Origin: Mesorhizobium sp. M3A.F.Ca.ET.080.04.2.1
GTDB taxonomy: Bacteria > Pseudomonadota > Alphaproteobacteria > Rhizobiales > Rhizobiaceae
Assembly: GCF_003952525.1 (NCBI RefSeq)
Contig: NZ_CP034451.1
Coordinates: 2,170,001-2,234,000 of the forward strand
Reading direction: 5' to 3'
DNA length: 64,000 nt
In this document: piece by piece, positions 55,266-63,880 of the stretch
Numbering within the stretch: position 1 is the stretch's first letter
Layout: every line of letters begins with the position of its first letter
The notes under the pieces: generated by a model
What the model was told of the DNA's origin: nothing
Databases searched by the model: none
What the model saw: only the letters and a program-made list of their open reading frames with translations
Translations under genes and position numbers: made by a program

Positions 55266-57275
55266 CTACCTTTCCTCGGTGAGGTTCACTCGAAACACGC
55301 AACGTAGTCCAATCCGGTCGTAGCTGATCTTCGCCCCACCAGCGTTCTTTCCCTCGAATACCCGCTCGAGCAGTTGGGTACCAAATCCGCGTTTGCCGGG
55401 GGTGACAGGTGGGCCGCCCTTCTCACGCCAATGGAGCTCAAGAAGCCGGCCGCCTTCAGCCTCCTGCAGCTTCCAATTGATCTCGATCGATCCCGTTGAG
55501 TTGGAGAGTGCGCCATATTTGATCGCATTTGTCGTCAGCTCATGAAGCGCGAGGGCGAAGGAGAGTGCGATGTTGGGTGGAAGCCAGATTTGTTCGCCGT
55601 GCATGTGGAAACGATCCAGGGAGGCATGCGCCTCAACGGCGGCTACAATCAGGGCGCTGAGGTCGGCGCCGCTCCAGTTCTCGAGGGTCAAGATGTCGTG
55701 CGCCTTTGCCAGAGACACCAGTCGGCTGGAAAGCGCCTCACGCGCCTGTGCCAGGCTGCTGGCGTTGCGCATGGATTGGGCAGCTATGGCCTGAACCACA
55801 GCCAGCGTGTTCTTGACCCTGTGGTTTAGTTCGTTGACGAGCAACTGGCGCTGTTCCTCCCCCCGTTTTCGCTCGGAAATATCCAAGCTGATCTGCACCG
55901 CGCCTGCGACAGAGCCGTCCGCGCTGCGGATCGGCCGTGCACTGGAAAGCAGGTATCGCTGCGCTCCCGACGGGAGAGTGTATGCAAATTCCTCGTTGGT
56001 GGTCTCTTCGCCTCGCATTGCCCTGCTGAGTGGGCGGTCCTCACGACTGACAGCTTGGCCATCCTTGTACGCAAGAGTATCGATCACCAGATCCGCTTTT
56101 CCAAACGACCTGTGAGGCTGCGACGGTAGCCCCATGAGGTCTGCAGCAAACCGGTTGCGGATTACCTGGCGCGCCTGCGGATCATAGGTAAACCATACCG
56201 CGGCGGGAACGGTTTCTAAAACCGTTTCCAACTCGCGCGTGCGCTCCGCGATGGCGTGCTCTGCCGTGATCATGGCCTGCCCAATCGTGTCGAACTCCGA
56301 GACCGAGGAAACGATCGGCTGCACTGGCCGCCCGCTGCCCAGCGCATCAGCTCGCTCGACGAGATCTGCGGTCGCCTTTGTGAAGGTCCTGCCGACAAAG
56401 TAGGCCAGGGCAACCGAGAAAAGCAGTGCCGAAAGACCAATCCCTGCAATCTGCGCGACAGACCACCATAGCGGCGCGTGGACCCGGGATAGTGGAACGT
56501 TGGCGGTGTAGAACCAGCCAGAGTAAGGCGACCGGTAGTATCCAGCCAGCAATCTGGTCCCTTCGAAATTCTGAGATTGGAAGGTTCCGGAGCGGCCCAC
56601 GACCTTGGCTATGTATTCGGGCAAACCGGGTTTCCCGGTGACCTGGTCATGCATTTTGGATCTCGCGACATATTTTCCCTCGCGGTCGCCGATGCCGACA
56701 GTCCATCCCTCGGGGACCGCTGGCAGCATGACAAGGCGGATGCGTTCGGTAGGAACTGATATCGAAAGCAACAACGGTTCGCCGTTGAAACCCGAGACCT
56801 GCCTGCTGACGGCTACGCGATACTCGTTCGGCTTCTGCCCGGCGAACACATTGCCAACGAGGAGTCCAGCAAGTTTCAGTTGCTCGCGTTCGTCGAGAGT
56901 AGGCGCTGCTGCGAAAGGCTGATCGGAGGACGGCTCAGATTCAGTACTTACCACCCAACGACCGTCAATATTTCGCAGCGTGATTACCTCATCGGTCCCA
57001 TCGACAAGGCGGCGTGCCTCGGCTCCAAAGGCCTGCCAATCGCCATTGGCAAGAGCGGGGCACTTGGAGAGCCCATCCAGAACTGTCTTGAGACTGGCGA
57101 GTTCCCCTTCCACTACCAGTGACACCTGGCGAGCCGTCCAAAGGGCCTCCTGCTCGATCCGTGATCTTTCATGCAGGGCGTAGGTTCCAAGCAGGTAGGC
57201 AGCAAAAAGCCAGACCGGCAACACAGCTGCCGCGATTAGTCCAAGCAGATGGACTCGTGCCGATCGACGAGACAA
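55266..57275 (-). CDS. HWE-family sensor histidine kinase with Cache and PAS domains
   Basis: A membrane kinase of 669 residues. A first helix (about 8-30, LLGLIAAAVLPVWLFAAYLL) is followed by a periplasmic dCache domain (about 35-268, with WTVGIGDREGKYVARSK) and a second helix (about 275-297). A HAMP-like linker leads to a PAS domain (about 355-475, DGSVAGAVQISLDISERKRG). The HWE catalytic region has LLVNELNHRVKNTLAVVQAI (His acceptor), LALHELTTNAIKYGALS and the W-x-E motif in LELHWREKGGPPV. The ligand is unknown. The response regulator lies downstream. Confidence 0.9.
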   Translation of the reverse strand: MSRRSARVHLLGLIAAAVLPVWLFAAYLLGTYALHERSRIEQEALWTARQVSLVVEGELASLKTVLDGLSKCPALANGDWQAFGAEARRLVDGTDEVITLRNIDGRWVVSTESEPSSDQPFAAAPTLDEREQLKLAGLLVGNVFAGQKPNEYRVAVSRQVSGFNGEPLLLSISVPTERIRLVMLPAVPEGWTVGIGDREGKYVARSKMHDQVTGKPGLPEYIAKVVGRSGTFQSQNFEGTRLLAGYYRSPYSGWFYTANVPLSRVHAPLWWSVAQIAGIGLSALLFSVALAYFVGRTFTKATADLVERADALGSGRPVQPIVSSVSEFDTIGQAMITAEHAIAERTRELETVLETVPAAVWFTYDPQARQVIRNRFAADLMGLPSQPHRSFGKADLVIDTLAYKDGQAVSREDRPLSRAMRGEETTNEEFAYTLPSGAQRYLLSSARPIRSADGSVAGAVQISLDISERKRGEEQRQLLVNELNHRVKNTLAVVQAIAAQSMRNASSLAQAREALSSRLVSLAKAHDILTLENWSGADLSALIVAAVEAHASLDRFHMHGEQIWLPPNIALSFALALHELTTNAIKYGALSNSTGSIEINWKLQEAEGGRLLELHWREKGGPPVTPGKRGFGTQLLERVFEGKNAGGAKISYDRIGLRCVFRVNLTEER

Positions 57276-57459
57276 TCTTTCTCCCCCCTATCCGACCCAA
57301 TAGGACCTTAAACCGATGTGTGCGAACGACAAGGGCGCCGCGGTGATGTGATGAACGAGATCGACCAGATCGCGCTAACCTCGGTCACGCCGTCGTCGCG
57401 GCCACCGACATTCACAATTCCGTTGACGACAGAAACCGACGCTCCCACCATTGACCGCA
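57276..57459. other. Promoter region of the HWE kinase
   Basis: About 180 bases between the divergent starts of the HWE kinase and the MYLVQ gene. No operator was recognised. Confidence 0.35.
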
Positions 57460-57758
57460 ATGTACCTTGTTCAGATTCTGTTGCCTTGTGTGGACAACGG
57501 CGGCCGGCCTTTCGCCCAAGAAGACTTTGAGAGTGTAAAGCGAGAGCTGACGCTCGTTTCGACGGCGTCACCGCCTACCTGCAGGCTCCTACCGACGGTT
57601 TGTGGAGGTGACGAGCCAAATGCCGACAAGATCGTCATCTTTGAAGTCATGACCGAGAGATCGACCTACTCGAGTGGCGTGATCGCCGTCTGCACTTGAG
57701 CGACGTTTCCGGCAGGATAAGGTGATCATCCGCTGTGTGCCGATGACGTTGATCAAGT
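57460..57758 (+). pseudogene. Conserved hypothetical (MYLVQ-type) protein, frameshifted and split by IS66
   Basis: ATG 57460 reads MYLVQILLPCVDNGGRPFAQ and EDFESVKREL. Further pieces lie in other frames: RFDGVTAYLQAPTDGLW, ADKIVIFEVMTER and RRFRQDKVIIRCVPMTLIK. Together they match a short widespread hypothetical family that begins MYLVQ and contains GVTAY. At least three frame changes are needed. The IS66 element then enters near the very end of the gene, and the former tail continues at 60776. Confidence 0.6.
57751..57758. repeat. Target-site duplication of IS66 (left copy)
   Basis: GATCAAGT is found immediately left of the element and again at 60768-60775, as expected for the 8-bp duplication made by IS66 elements. 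Confidence 0.92.
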
Positions 57759-57843
57759 GTAACCGGTACGAGCATCCCATCTGGCGCCCGCGCACGCGCT
57801 GAGCGAGGCTCGCAGCTTCGGATTAACAGAGGCTGCAAATTCC

Positions 57844-58248
57844 ATGGATGGATACAGGCATGATGCCGACACTTACCGGCGCATCGAGGTAATCACCGGC
57901 GATCGGCGAAGGCGCGATTGGAGCGCCGAGGAGAAGGCACGGATTGTTGCCGAGAGCGCGGATCCGGATGTCAGCGTCTCCGAGGTAGCGCGCCGCAACG
58001 GGGTGCACCGGGGTTTGCTTTCGGTGTGGCGGCGCCAGGCACGAGAGGCACTGCGCGGCGCGCCGATGTTTGCGCAGATGCAGGTGGAAGGCGTTTCGGG
58101 CGGCTCGATTGTCGGCAGGCAGGAGGGTAATGCGTCGTCGAGCGACAGGATCGAAATCGAGATTGGGGACGCGCGGGTGCGGGTGCCTCAGGGTGCGGAT
58201 GCCGCGACGCTTCGGAGTATCGTTGCGGCACTGAGATCGACACGGTGA
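57844..58248 (+). CDS. tnpA: IS66 TnpA (small helix-turn-helix protein)
   Basis: A 134-residue protein: RRDWSAEEKARIVAESADPD, VSVSEVARRNGVHRGLLSVW and RRQAREAL, the helix-turn-helix typical of the first IS66 reading frame. The C-terminal part ends with IGDARVRVPQGADAATLRSI. It overlaps tnpB by four bases (GTGA), so the two are coupled. Confidence 0.9.
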   Translation: MDGYRHDADTYRRIEVITGDRRRRDWSAEEKARIVAESADPDVSVSEVARRNGVHRGLLSVWRRQAREALRGAPMFAQMQVEGVSGGSIVGRQEGNASSSDRIEIEIGDARVRVPQGADAATLRSIVAALRSTR

Positions 58249-58601
58249 TCGCGTTCGGATCGGACACGCGGGTGTTCGTGGCGACGGAGCCGGTCGACTT
58301 CCGCAGGGGTGTGCACGGCTTGGTCGCATTGGTCGCGGAGGGGCTGGCGGGCAATCCATACAGCGGGGACGTCTTTGTCTTCAGGTCGAAACGCGCAGAC
58401 AAATTGCGGTTTCTGATTTTTGACGGCAGCGGGATGATTTTGGCGACGAAATGGCTGGAGGAAGGGCGTTTTACCTGGCCGCCGATCCAGGCAGGAACGA
58501 TGCGCTTGACGGCGACGCAATTTGCGATGCTGTTCGAGGGCCTGAGCGAGTGGCACCGGGTCGAGCCGCGCGCAGTCAAGCGGCCGACAAATGTTGCCTG
58601 A
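58245..58601 (+). CDS. tnpB: IS66 TnpB accessory protein
   Basis: A 118-residue protein: VFVATEPVDFRRGVHGLVAL, NPYSGDVFVFRSKRADKLRF and LIFDGSGMILATKWLEEGRF, the hallmark of the IS66 Orf2 family. It starts with GTG overlapping tnpA. Confidence 0.92.
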   Translation: MIAFGSDTRVFVATEPVDFRRGVHGLVALVAEGLAGNPYSGDVFVFRSKRADKLRFLIFDGSGMILATKWLEEGRFTWPPIQAGTMRLTATQFAMLFEGLSEWHRVEPRAVKRPTNVA

Positions 58602-58650
58602 GGTATCTGATTTTGCTGGTTATTTTGGGGTGATTTGGTTAGCTTGCCTC

Positions 58651-60204
58651 ATGCCCCTTCGGCCCGAAGACCTTTCTCGCGATCCAGCTGTGCTCACCGA
58701 AATGGCGCTTGCCTTGCAGGGTGAGAATGACGCTCTTCGCGCGGAAATCTCGATGCTGAAAACGCTGATTTTTGGGACGCGCTCGGAGCGCGCGGTGGTG
58801 ATATGTGCCGAGCAACTGGCGCTTGGCCTGGGAGGCGAGGACGCTGCTGCGCCGACTGCGGCCAACGACGATACGGCACCGGGCACGGCGGGGAGGAAGC
58901 GCACAAAGGCCCGGCGCAACATTGGAGCACTACCCGCGCATCTGCCCCGCCACGAGCAGGTGATTGAACCATCCTCGACGCTGTGCCCATGCTGCACGGC
59001 GCGAATGCGTCGGATCGGAGAGGACGTCGCCGAAGCACTTGACCGGGTTCCTGCGCTATTGCGCGTGATGCGGACAATCCGCCCCAAATACGCTTGCCGA
59101 GTTTGCGAGGAAGCGGTCGTCCAGGCGAAAGCACCGGCTCGGCTCATCGAGGGCGGCATGGTGACCACGGCGCTGGTCGCGCATGTCGCCGCGGCGAAAT
59201 ACGCCTGGCAGTCGACGCTCTATCGTCAATCCCGGATACTGGCGGGCTGGGGCGTGGAGGTTGACCGGCAGACGCTTTCGCGCTGGATGAAGAGTGCCGC
59301 GCAGATGGCCAAGGGCCTTTATGAACTGCAGCTGAAGACGATGCATGGCTTCGAGCGTCTGTTCTGCGATGAAACGCCAATGCCGGTGCTTGATCCCGGC
59401 CGAGGTCGAACACGGACCTGCCAGTTCTGGGCGCATGCGACGGACGACCGACCCTGGAAAGGGCCCGCGCCGCCGGCGGTCGCTTACGTCTTTGCGGGTG
59501 GCCGTGGCAAAAAGGAGATTGCCGGCCAGTTGGCCGGGTTCAAGGGCGTGCTGCAAGTCGACGGCTATGCTGCCTATACGTCGTTGGCGGGAGGAGCCAA
59601 ATCGTCGGGCAAGATCCGCCTGGCGTATTGTCTGGTCCATGCACGCCGCAACTTCGTGAAGGTCCACAAGACGACGAACTCGCCCTTCGCCAGGGAGGTC
59701 ATCGAGCGCATCGGCGCGGTGTATGCGATCGAGAAGCGCATCCGCGGCTTGAGTGCTGACAGGCGCCGAGCTGTGCGCCAGGCGGAAACGAAGCCGCTGA
59801 TGGAGGCTTTGAAGGCGCGTCTCGAAGCCGTGAAGGACGGTGTCTCTCGCCAGTCGACGCTGATCAAGGCGATCGATTATACGCTCGAACGCTGGGACGG
59901 ACTAACGGCGTTCCTGAATGACGGGCGGCTGGAGCCAGACACGAACGCCGTGGAGAGATCGATTCGACCGATAGCAATCGGAAAAAAGAATAGTCTGTTC
60001 AGTGGTGACGAAGGCGGCGGACAGACTTGGGCGATCCTGGCTTCGCTGCTCAACTCGGCCAAGTTGAACGGCGTCGATCCCGAAGCCTATCTCACCGACG
60101 TTCTCGAGCGCATGGTCAGCGGCGCCACGACGAACGATCAACTCCACGAGCTCCTGGTTTGGAACTGGAAAGCGGCACGCGAAGTCGAAAGAGCAGCTGC
60201 ATGA
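58651..60204 (+). CDS. tnpC: IS66 TnpC DDE transposase
   Basis: A 517-residue transposase: a leucine-rich N-terminal coiled coil, a zinc-binding CPCCTARM motif, RVPALLRVMRTIRPKYACRV with a further CRVCEE, then the DDE core. FCDETPMPVLDPGRGRTRTC supplies the first Asp, LQVDGYAAYTSLAGG the second, and DTNAVERSIRPIAIGKKNSL the Glu. A TTG at 58591 in the same frame is an alternative start; 58651 (MPLRPEDLS) fits the family better. The stop overlaps the passenger gene. Confidence 0.92.
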   Translation: MPLRPEDLSRDPAVLTEMALALQGENDALRAEISMLKTLIFGTRSERAVVICAEQLALGLGGEDAAAPTAANDDTAPGTAGRKRTKARRNIGALPAHLPRHEQVIEPSSTLCPCCTARMRRIGEDVAEALDRVPALLRVMRTIRPKYACRVCEEAVVQAKAPARLIEGGMVTTALVAHVAAAKYAWQSTLYRQSRILAGWGVEVDRQTLSRWMKSAAQMAKGLYELQLKTMHGFERLFCDETPMPVLDPGRGRTRTCQFWAHATDDRPWKGPAPPAVAYVFAGGRGKKEIAGQLAGFKGVLQVDGYAAYTSLAGGAKSSGKIRLAYCLVHARRNFVKVHKTTNSPFAREVIERIGAVYAIEKRIRGLSADRRRAVRQAETKPLMEALKARLEAVKDGVSRQSTLIKAIDYTLERWDGLTAFLNDGRLEPDTNAVERSIRPIAIGKKNSLFSGDEGGGQTWAILASLLNSAKLNGVDPEAYLTDVLERMVSGATTNDQLHELLVWNWKAAREVERAAA

Positions 60205-60737
60205 CCAGACACAAGCCACGACAGGAGCGCAGGCCTGCCAAGACCACCATGGCCGACTACGCGATGTCCTTCGAGAAGCTCGGACATTGGCTGGATAAGC
60301 GAGGGCAGTCGGCGACGCTTCGTCGCCCCAGGGCAAGCTCGCTCTCGATGCTCGACGGCGCCGTGGCTGCGGTCGTCGCCGGACCGGTCTCTATGCCATC
60401 CGAAGAATGGGTATGCCCCCTCCTGGGCCTCGATCCGGATGCCTTCAATCACGACACGGAGGAGTTCTCGGCGATCGCGGCCACGCTCATGCGGCACAAC
60501 GCGATCAGCGAAACGCTATCGACGAGGCCGGAGAGCTTCGAGCCGCTCTTCGTGCGGATGGCCAACGGCGGCGTCGACGCACGGCCCTGGTGCATGGGCT
60601 TCTATACCGAAGACGGTCGCCCCTTGCGAGTGCCACCTTCTTCGATTGCCGGCCGAAACGCATGGTCCGACATTCCGGCCGCCGTCGAGGCCATGCGTCA
60701 GTTTTGGATGCCGACCCGCTTTAAGTCCGGCCGCTAG
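60201..60737 (+). CDS. UPF0149/YecA-like passenger protein in IS66
   Basis: A 178-residue protein with a basic N-terminus (MTRHKPRQERRPAKT), then LDGAVAAVVAGPVSMPSEEW, FSAIAATLMRHNAISETLS and GVDARPWCMGFYTEDGRP, the pattern of UPF0149 (YecA-type) proteins. The C-terminal SEC-C zinc tail found in some relatives is absent. It overlaps tnpC by four bases (ATGA) and ends 30 bases inside the right terminal repeat, so it is part of the element. Its role in transposition, if any, is unknown. Confidence 0.82.
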   Translation: MTRHKPRQERRPAKTTMADYAMSFEKLGHWLDKRGQSATLRRPRASSLSMLDGAVAAVVAGPVSMPSEEWVCPLLGLDPDAFNHDTEEFSAIAATLMRHNAISETLSTRPESFEPLFVRMANGGVDARPWCMGFYTEDGRPLRVPPSSIAGRNAWSDIPAAVEAMRQFWMPTRFKSGR

Positions 60738-60767
60738 CTGGCGGGAGGGCCATCTCGTACCGCTTAC

Positions 60768-60775
60768 GATCAAGT
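60768..60775. repeat. Target-site duplication of IS66 (right copy)
   Basis: GATCAAGT, identical to 57751-57758. Confidence 0.92.
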
Positions 60776-60935
60776 CGGCAGGTAGTCGCCGGATCGACTT
60801 GCGTCCGCGCTCGACAGCTGGGCGATAAATTGGCGCCATCCCAACCCATGCGCCCCAGATCGACTCAGCGTTCGGCAGCTGGTGACTGGCACCAGCAAGT
60901 TACCCCGGGGAGTCATCATCAACCGATTTCGCGGA

Positions 60936-60943
60936 GTAACTAG
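60936..60943. repeat. Target-site duplication of IS256 (left copy)
   Basis: GTAACTAG, identical to 62370-62377; 8 bp is normal for IS256 elements. Confidence 0.9.
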
Positions 60944-62369
60944 GATCGTGCCCACTGGAGTGGTGTAGCTGACGGCATTGGTCGCCGTGCTCTCCGGCAT
61001 GGGCCGGAATTGATCAGCGCGCCACTGCCGGCAGGCTGATGAGCGGATCATCGCTCATTTGGCTGATGGTCTCAAGAGTCATGTAGCGCGCCCGCTGCAC
61101 GGCCCATTCATCATTCTGTTCAAGCAGCAACGCGCCGACGAGACGGACAATGGCATCGTCATTGGGGAAGATGCCGACGACCTCGGTGCGCCGCTTGATC
61201 TCGCCGTTGAGACGCTCGATCGGATTCGTCGAGTGGAGCTTGGTGCGATGTTCCTTGGGGAAGGTCATGTAGGCCAGCACGTCGGGCTCGGCCTCGTCCA
61301 TGATTGTCGCCAGCTTCGGCACCTTCGGCCGGATCTGGTCGGCGACGGCACGCCATTGGGCGCTGGCAGCCTCGGGCGTCTCCTGGGCGAAGGCGGTCGC
61401 GATGAAGGCCGAGACGACCCTGCGGCCGCTCTTGCCGGCGTGCGCCAGCACGTTTCGCATGAAGTGGACCCGGCAGCGCTGCCATGTGGCGCTGAGCACC
61501 TTGGTGACGGCGGCCTTGAGGCCCTCATGAGCATCGGAGACGACAAGCTTGACGCCGCGCAGGCCGCGACGGGTCAGCTTGCGCAGGAACTCGGTCCAGA
61601 TCGGCTCGGCCTCGGAGGTGCCGACCTCCATGCCCAGCACCTCGCGGCGGCCGTCCGCGTTGACGCCGACGGCGATGATGACGGCGACCGAGACGATGCG
61701 GCCACCGCGGCGCACCTTCAGGTAGGTGGCGTCGATCCACAGGTATGGCCAATCGCCCTCGATCGGCCGCTCGAGAAAGGCCTTCACCTTGCCGTCGATC
61801 TCCTCGCAGAGCCGGCTCACCTGGCTTTTGGAGACGCCGCTCGCGCCCATCGCCTTGACCAGGTCGTCGACCGAGCGCGTCGAGATGCCCTGCACGTAGG
61901 CCTCCTGGATGACCGCGGTGAGCGCCTTCTCGGCCATGCGTCGCGGCTCCAGGAAGCTGGGGAAGTAGGAGCCCTTCCTCAGCTTTGGGATGCGCAGCTC
62001 GACCGTGCCGGCCCGCGTCTCCCAGTCCCTGTCGCGATAGCCGTTGCGCTGGACAAGCCGCAGCGGGTTCTTCTCGCCATGGGCCGCGCCGGTCGCCGCG
62101 CCCACTTCCAGCTCCATCAGCCGCTCAGCGGCAAAGCCGATCATCTCGCGCAAGATATCGGCGTCGGGGGTCTTCTCCACGAGCGTGCGCAGGTCCATCA
62201 TGTCGTCGGTCATCGGTGCTTCCTTCGAATCAGGTTGTGTCAGCAACCCAACCCTACCGAAGAACATCGATGACCACCGCTACGCCGCTCGCTCGCTACG
62301 GCGCTGTTGAGGGCGCGCTCGCGAGCGGCTTCGCTACCGCCGAGCTACACCACTCAGCGGGGCACGACC
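60944..62369 (-). mobile_element. Complete IS256-family insertion sequence
   Basis: The element is 1426 bases long with terminal inverted repeats of about 27 bases; both ends share TCGTGCCC and GAGTGGTGTAGCT. An identical 8-bp duplication flanks it. It contains one open transposase gene on the minus strand. It sits exactly at the end of a response-regulator gene. Confidence 0.92.
61014..62213 (-). CDS. IS256-family Mutator-type transposase
   Basis: A 399-residue DDE transposase. [20 protein letters not shown] and [20 protein letters not shown] are the N-terminal hallmarks. [20 protein letters not shown] carries the first Asp, [20 protein letters not shown] the second, and [20 protein letters not shown] the Glu. 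The start at 62213 ([11 protein letters not shown]) is preferred; the frame opens at 62267. The frame is intact, so the element may be mobile. Confidence 0.93.
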   Translation of the reverse strand: MTDDMMDLRTLVEKTPDADILREMIGFAAERLMELEVGAATGAAHGEKNPLRLVQRNGYRDRDWETRAGTVELRIPKLRKGSYFPSFLEPRRMAEKALTAVIQEAYVQGISTRSVDDLVKAMGASGVSKSQVSRLCEEIDGKVKAFLERPIEGDWPYLWIDATYLKVRRGGRIVSVAVIIAVGVNADGRREVLGMEVGTSEAEPIWTEFLRKLTRRGLRGVKLVVSDAHEGLKAAVTKVLSATWQRCRVHFMRNVLAHAGKSGRRVVSAFIATAFAQETPEAASAQWRAVADQIRPKVPKLATIMDEAEPDVLAYMTFPKEHRTKLHSTNPIERLNGEIKRRTEVVGIFPNDDAIVRLVGALLLEQNDEWAVQRARYMTLETISQMSDDPLISLPAVAR

Positions 62370-62377
62370 GTAACTAG
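62370..62377. repeat. Target-site duplication of IS256 (right copy)
   Basis: GTAACTAG; the CTA at 62374-62376 is also the stop codon (TAG, minus strand) of the response regulator. Confidence 0.9.
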
Positions 62378-62793
62378 CTCGAATGCAGCCCGAACCGGTT
62401 CGAAGGAAATGTCAGATATTGCGATCGCACTCCTGTCGCCGAAATGTTGAGCAACCTCAACACCTCCGCCAGCCGATGCTCCGAGGTCGGCTTGCCCACA
62501 TTGTGCACTCCTGACATCACAGGGCCACCGGCGAGATCCGGCCGGTCATAAGCGCTTGCCACAGCGAAAGGAATGCCGAGGCTGCTCAACATTTCCGCGA
62601 CAGGAGTGACAACCTCATTGCCCAGATGGATATCGAGGAGCGCGACCGACGGCAGTTCCTCTTCCAGCAGGCGCAGTGCGTTTGCAACAGTCGCAACTGG
62701 ACCCAAAACTCTCCAGCCGCGACGCTCAACCATGGCTTTGAGGTCCATCGCGATCAGAAATTCGTCCTCAACGATCAACGCGGTCTTCTGCAC
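62374..62793 (-). CDS. Single-domain response regulator
   Basis: A 139-residue receiver: ALIVEDEFLIAMDLKAMVER, phospho-acceptor Asp in SVALLDIHLGNE, IPFAVASAYDRPD (switch Ser) and VGKPTSEHRLAEVL (conserved Lys). It has no output domain and lies six bases after the HWE kinase gene, so it is very likely its partner. Its TAG stop lies in the IS256 target duplication, hence the protein was not altered by the insertion. Confidence 0.88.
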   Translation of the reverse strand: MQKTALIVEDEFLIAMDLKAMVERRGWRVLGPVATVANALRLLEEELPSVALLDIHLGNEVVTPVAEMLSSLGIPFAVASAYDRPDLAGGPVMSGVHNVGKPTSEHRLAEVLRLLNISATGVRSQYLTFPSNRFGLHSS

Positions 62794-62799
62794 CAGCCC

Positions 62800-63801
62800 T
62801 CAATCCGGGCGAGCCGCCCTTTCGAGTGGGATGACGATTTGGGCCTCCAAACCATCAGGATGATATGTCTGTTCCACCCGACCGCCCAGATTGTAGGCGA
62901 TTGCAAATTGGATGAGCTGGGTTCCATACCCCGTCGAGGTCGGTTCAGCGACCGATGGTCCGCCACGCTCAGACCATGTGATCCGCAGCGCATTCCCATC
63001 TTCAAGCAGCCACCGGATGTCCACTTGCCCTGCCGGTACTGACAAGGCCCCGTATTTGACGGCGTTGGTGGCCAGCTCGTGAAGGACGAGGCTGAGTGAC
63101 ATGATCTCTTTCGACGCAAGCGTCACCGGCGTTCCGGGCTCAACTCTGATCGCGTCGGGGCTGGACTGGAAGCCTCTGGTCGCACGCGCCACGAGTGCTT
63201 CAAGGCTATCTTCGCCATGATCTTTGAGGGAAAGGTCATTCGCCTCCACAATAGCGTCTAGGCGGCCTAGGAACGCGTCGCGATACTCCTCGCCCGAGAT
63301 GCCCTCGGCCCTTGTTTGATTGGCTAGTGCCCGCACCAAGCCAAGCAGGTTCTTCATCCGGTGTCGTAGCTCACTGAATATCGCTTCGAACTCTTCGGCT
63401 TTGCGGCTTCTCTCGGTAGCGTCCACAATCGACAACAACATGACGTGGCTGACGTCGTCCGGGCTGAACAAGGTGCGCGCGGTGACAAGCATGGTCTTTT
63501 TCCCGATGTCCGGGAATTCGTGCTCGACCTTGTAATCTATGACGGCCGTACTTCTCGGAATGACATCCGACAGCAGACGCCGAAGCTCGGGAATGTCCCA
63601 TTGGCCGTTTCCTAACTCGTAGAGATGCTGGCCGATGGTCTCATAGCGCTCGACGGCGAATGTTTTGATAAACGACCGGTTGGCGCTCTGCACGGTTAGA
63701 CCGGCGTCGAGCACCAACAAGGGGTCGGGAACGGTGTCAACAATGCCCTGCGCTTGCACGTGACCAGTTCTGAGAATGCGATAGAGGTCTTCCAAGTTCA
63801 T
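62800..63801 (-). CDS. Soluble HWE-family PAS histidine kinase
   Basis: A kinase of 333 residues without membrane helices. The PAS domain covers about 15-135 (IVDTVPDPLLVLDAGLTVQS and VMLLSIVDATERSRKAEEF). The HWE region starts with FSELRHRMKNLLGLVRALAN (His acceptor), then LVLHELATNAVKYGALSVPA and the W-x-E motif in LRITWSERGGPSV. The sensed signal is unknown. It is co-directional and nearly contiguous with the receiver gene. Confidence 0.9.
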   Translation of the reverse strand: MNLEDLYRILRTGHVQAQGIVDTVPDPLLVLDAGLTVQSANRSFIKTFAVERYETIGQHLYELGNGQWDIPELRRLLSDVIPRSTAVIDYKVEHEFPDIGKKTMLVTARTLFSPDDVSHVMLLSIVDATERSRKAEEFEAIFSELRHRMKNLLGLVRALANQTRAEGISGEEYRDAFLGRLDAIVEANDLSLKDHGEDSLEALVARATRGFQSSPDAIRVEPGTPVTLASKEIMSLSLVLHELATNAVKYGALSVPAGQVDIRWLLEDGNALRITWSERGGPSVAEPTSTGYGTQLIQFAIAYNLGGRVEQTYHPDGLEAQIVIPLERAARPD

Positions 63802-63880
63802 CGTCGAGATACCTGCTGAATGAGGTCAGCCTATGGGCCAACTGGTGTTTACACAACCCGCCGGACTGAGGCTGGTGACG

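Larger units (their letters stand above)
57759..60767 (+). mobile_element. Complete IS66-family insertion sequence with passenger gene
   Basis: The element is 3009 bases long and is bounded by imperfect inverted repeats. The left end reads GTAACCGGTACGAG and the right end, on the other strand, GTAAGCGGTACGAG. It is flanked by the 8-bp duplication GATCAAGT. It carries tnpA, tnpB and tnpC, each overlapping or close to the next, plus a UPF0149-type gene that overlaps tnpC. All four frames are open, so it looks recent and possibly active. This contrasts with the many broken genes around it. Confidence 0.93.

Noticed and set aside
61059..62273. Plus-strand frame of 404 codons across IS256
   Set aside because: Antisense shadow of the transposase; Asp/Gly/His-rich and without domains.
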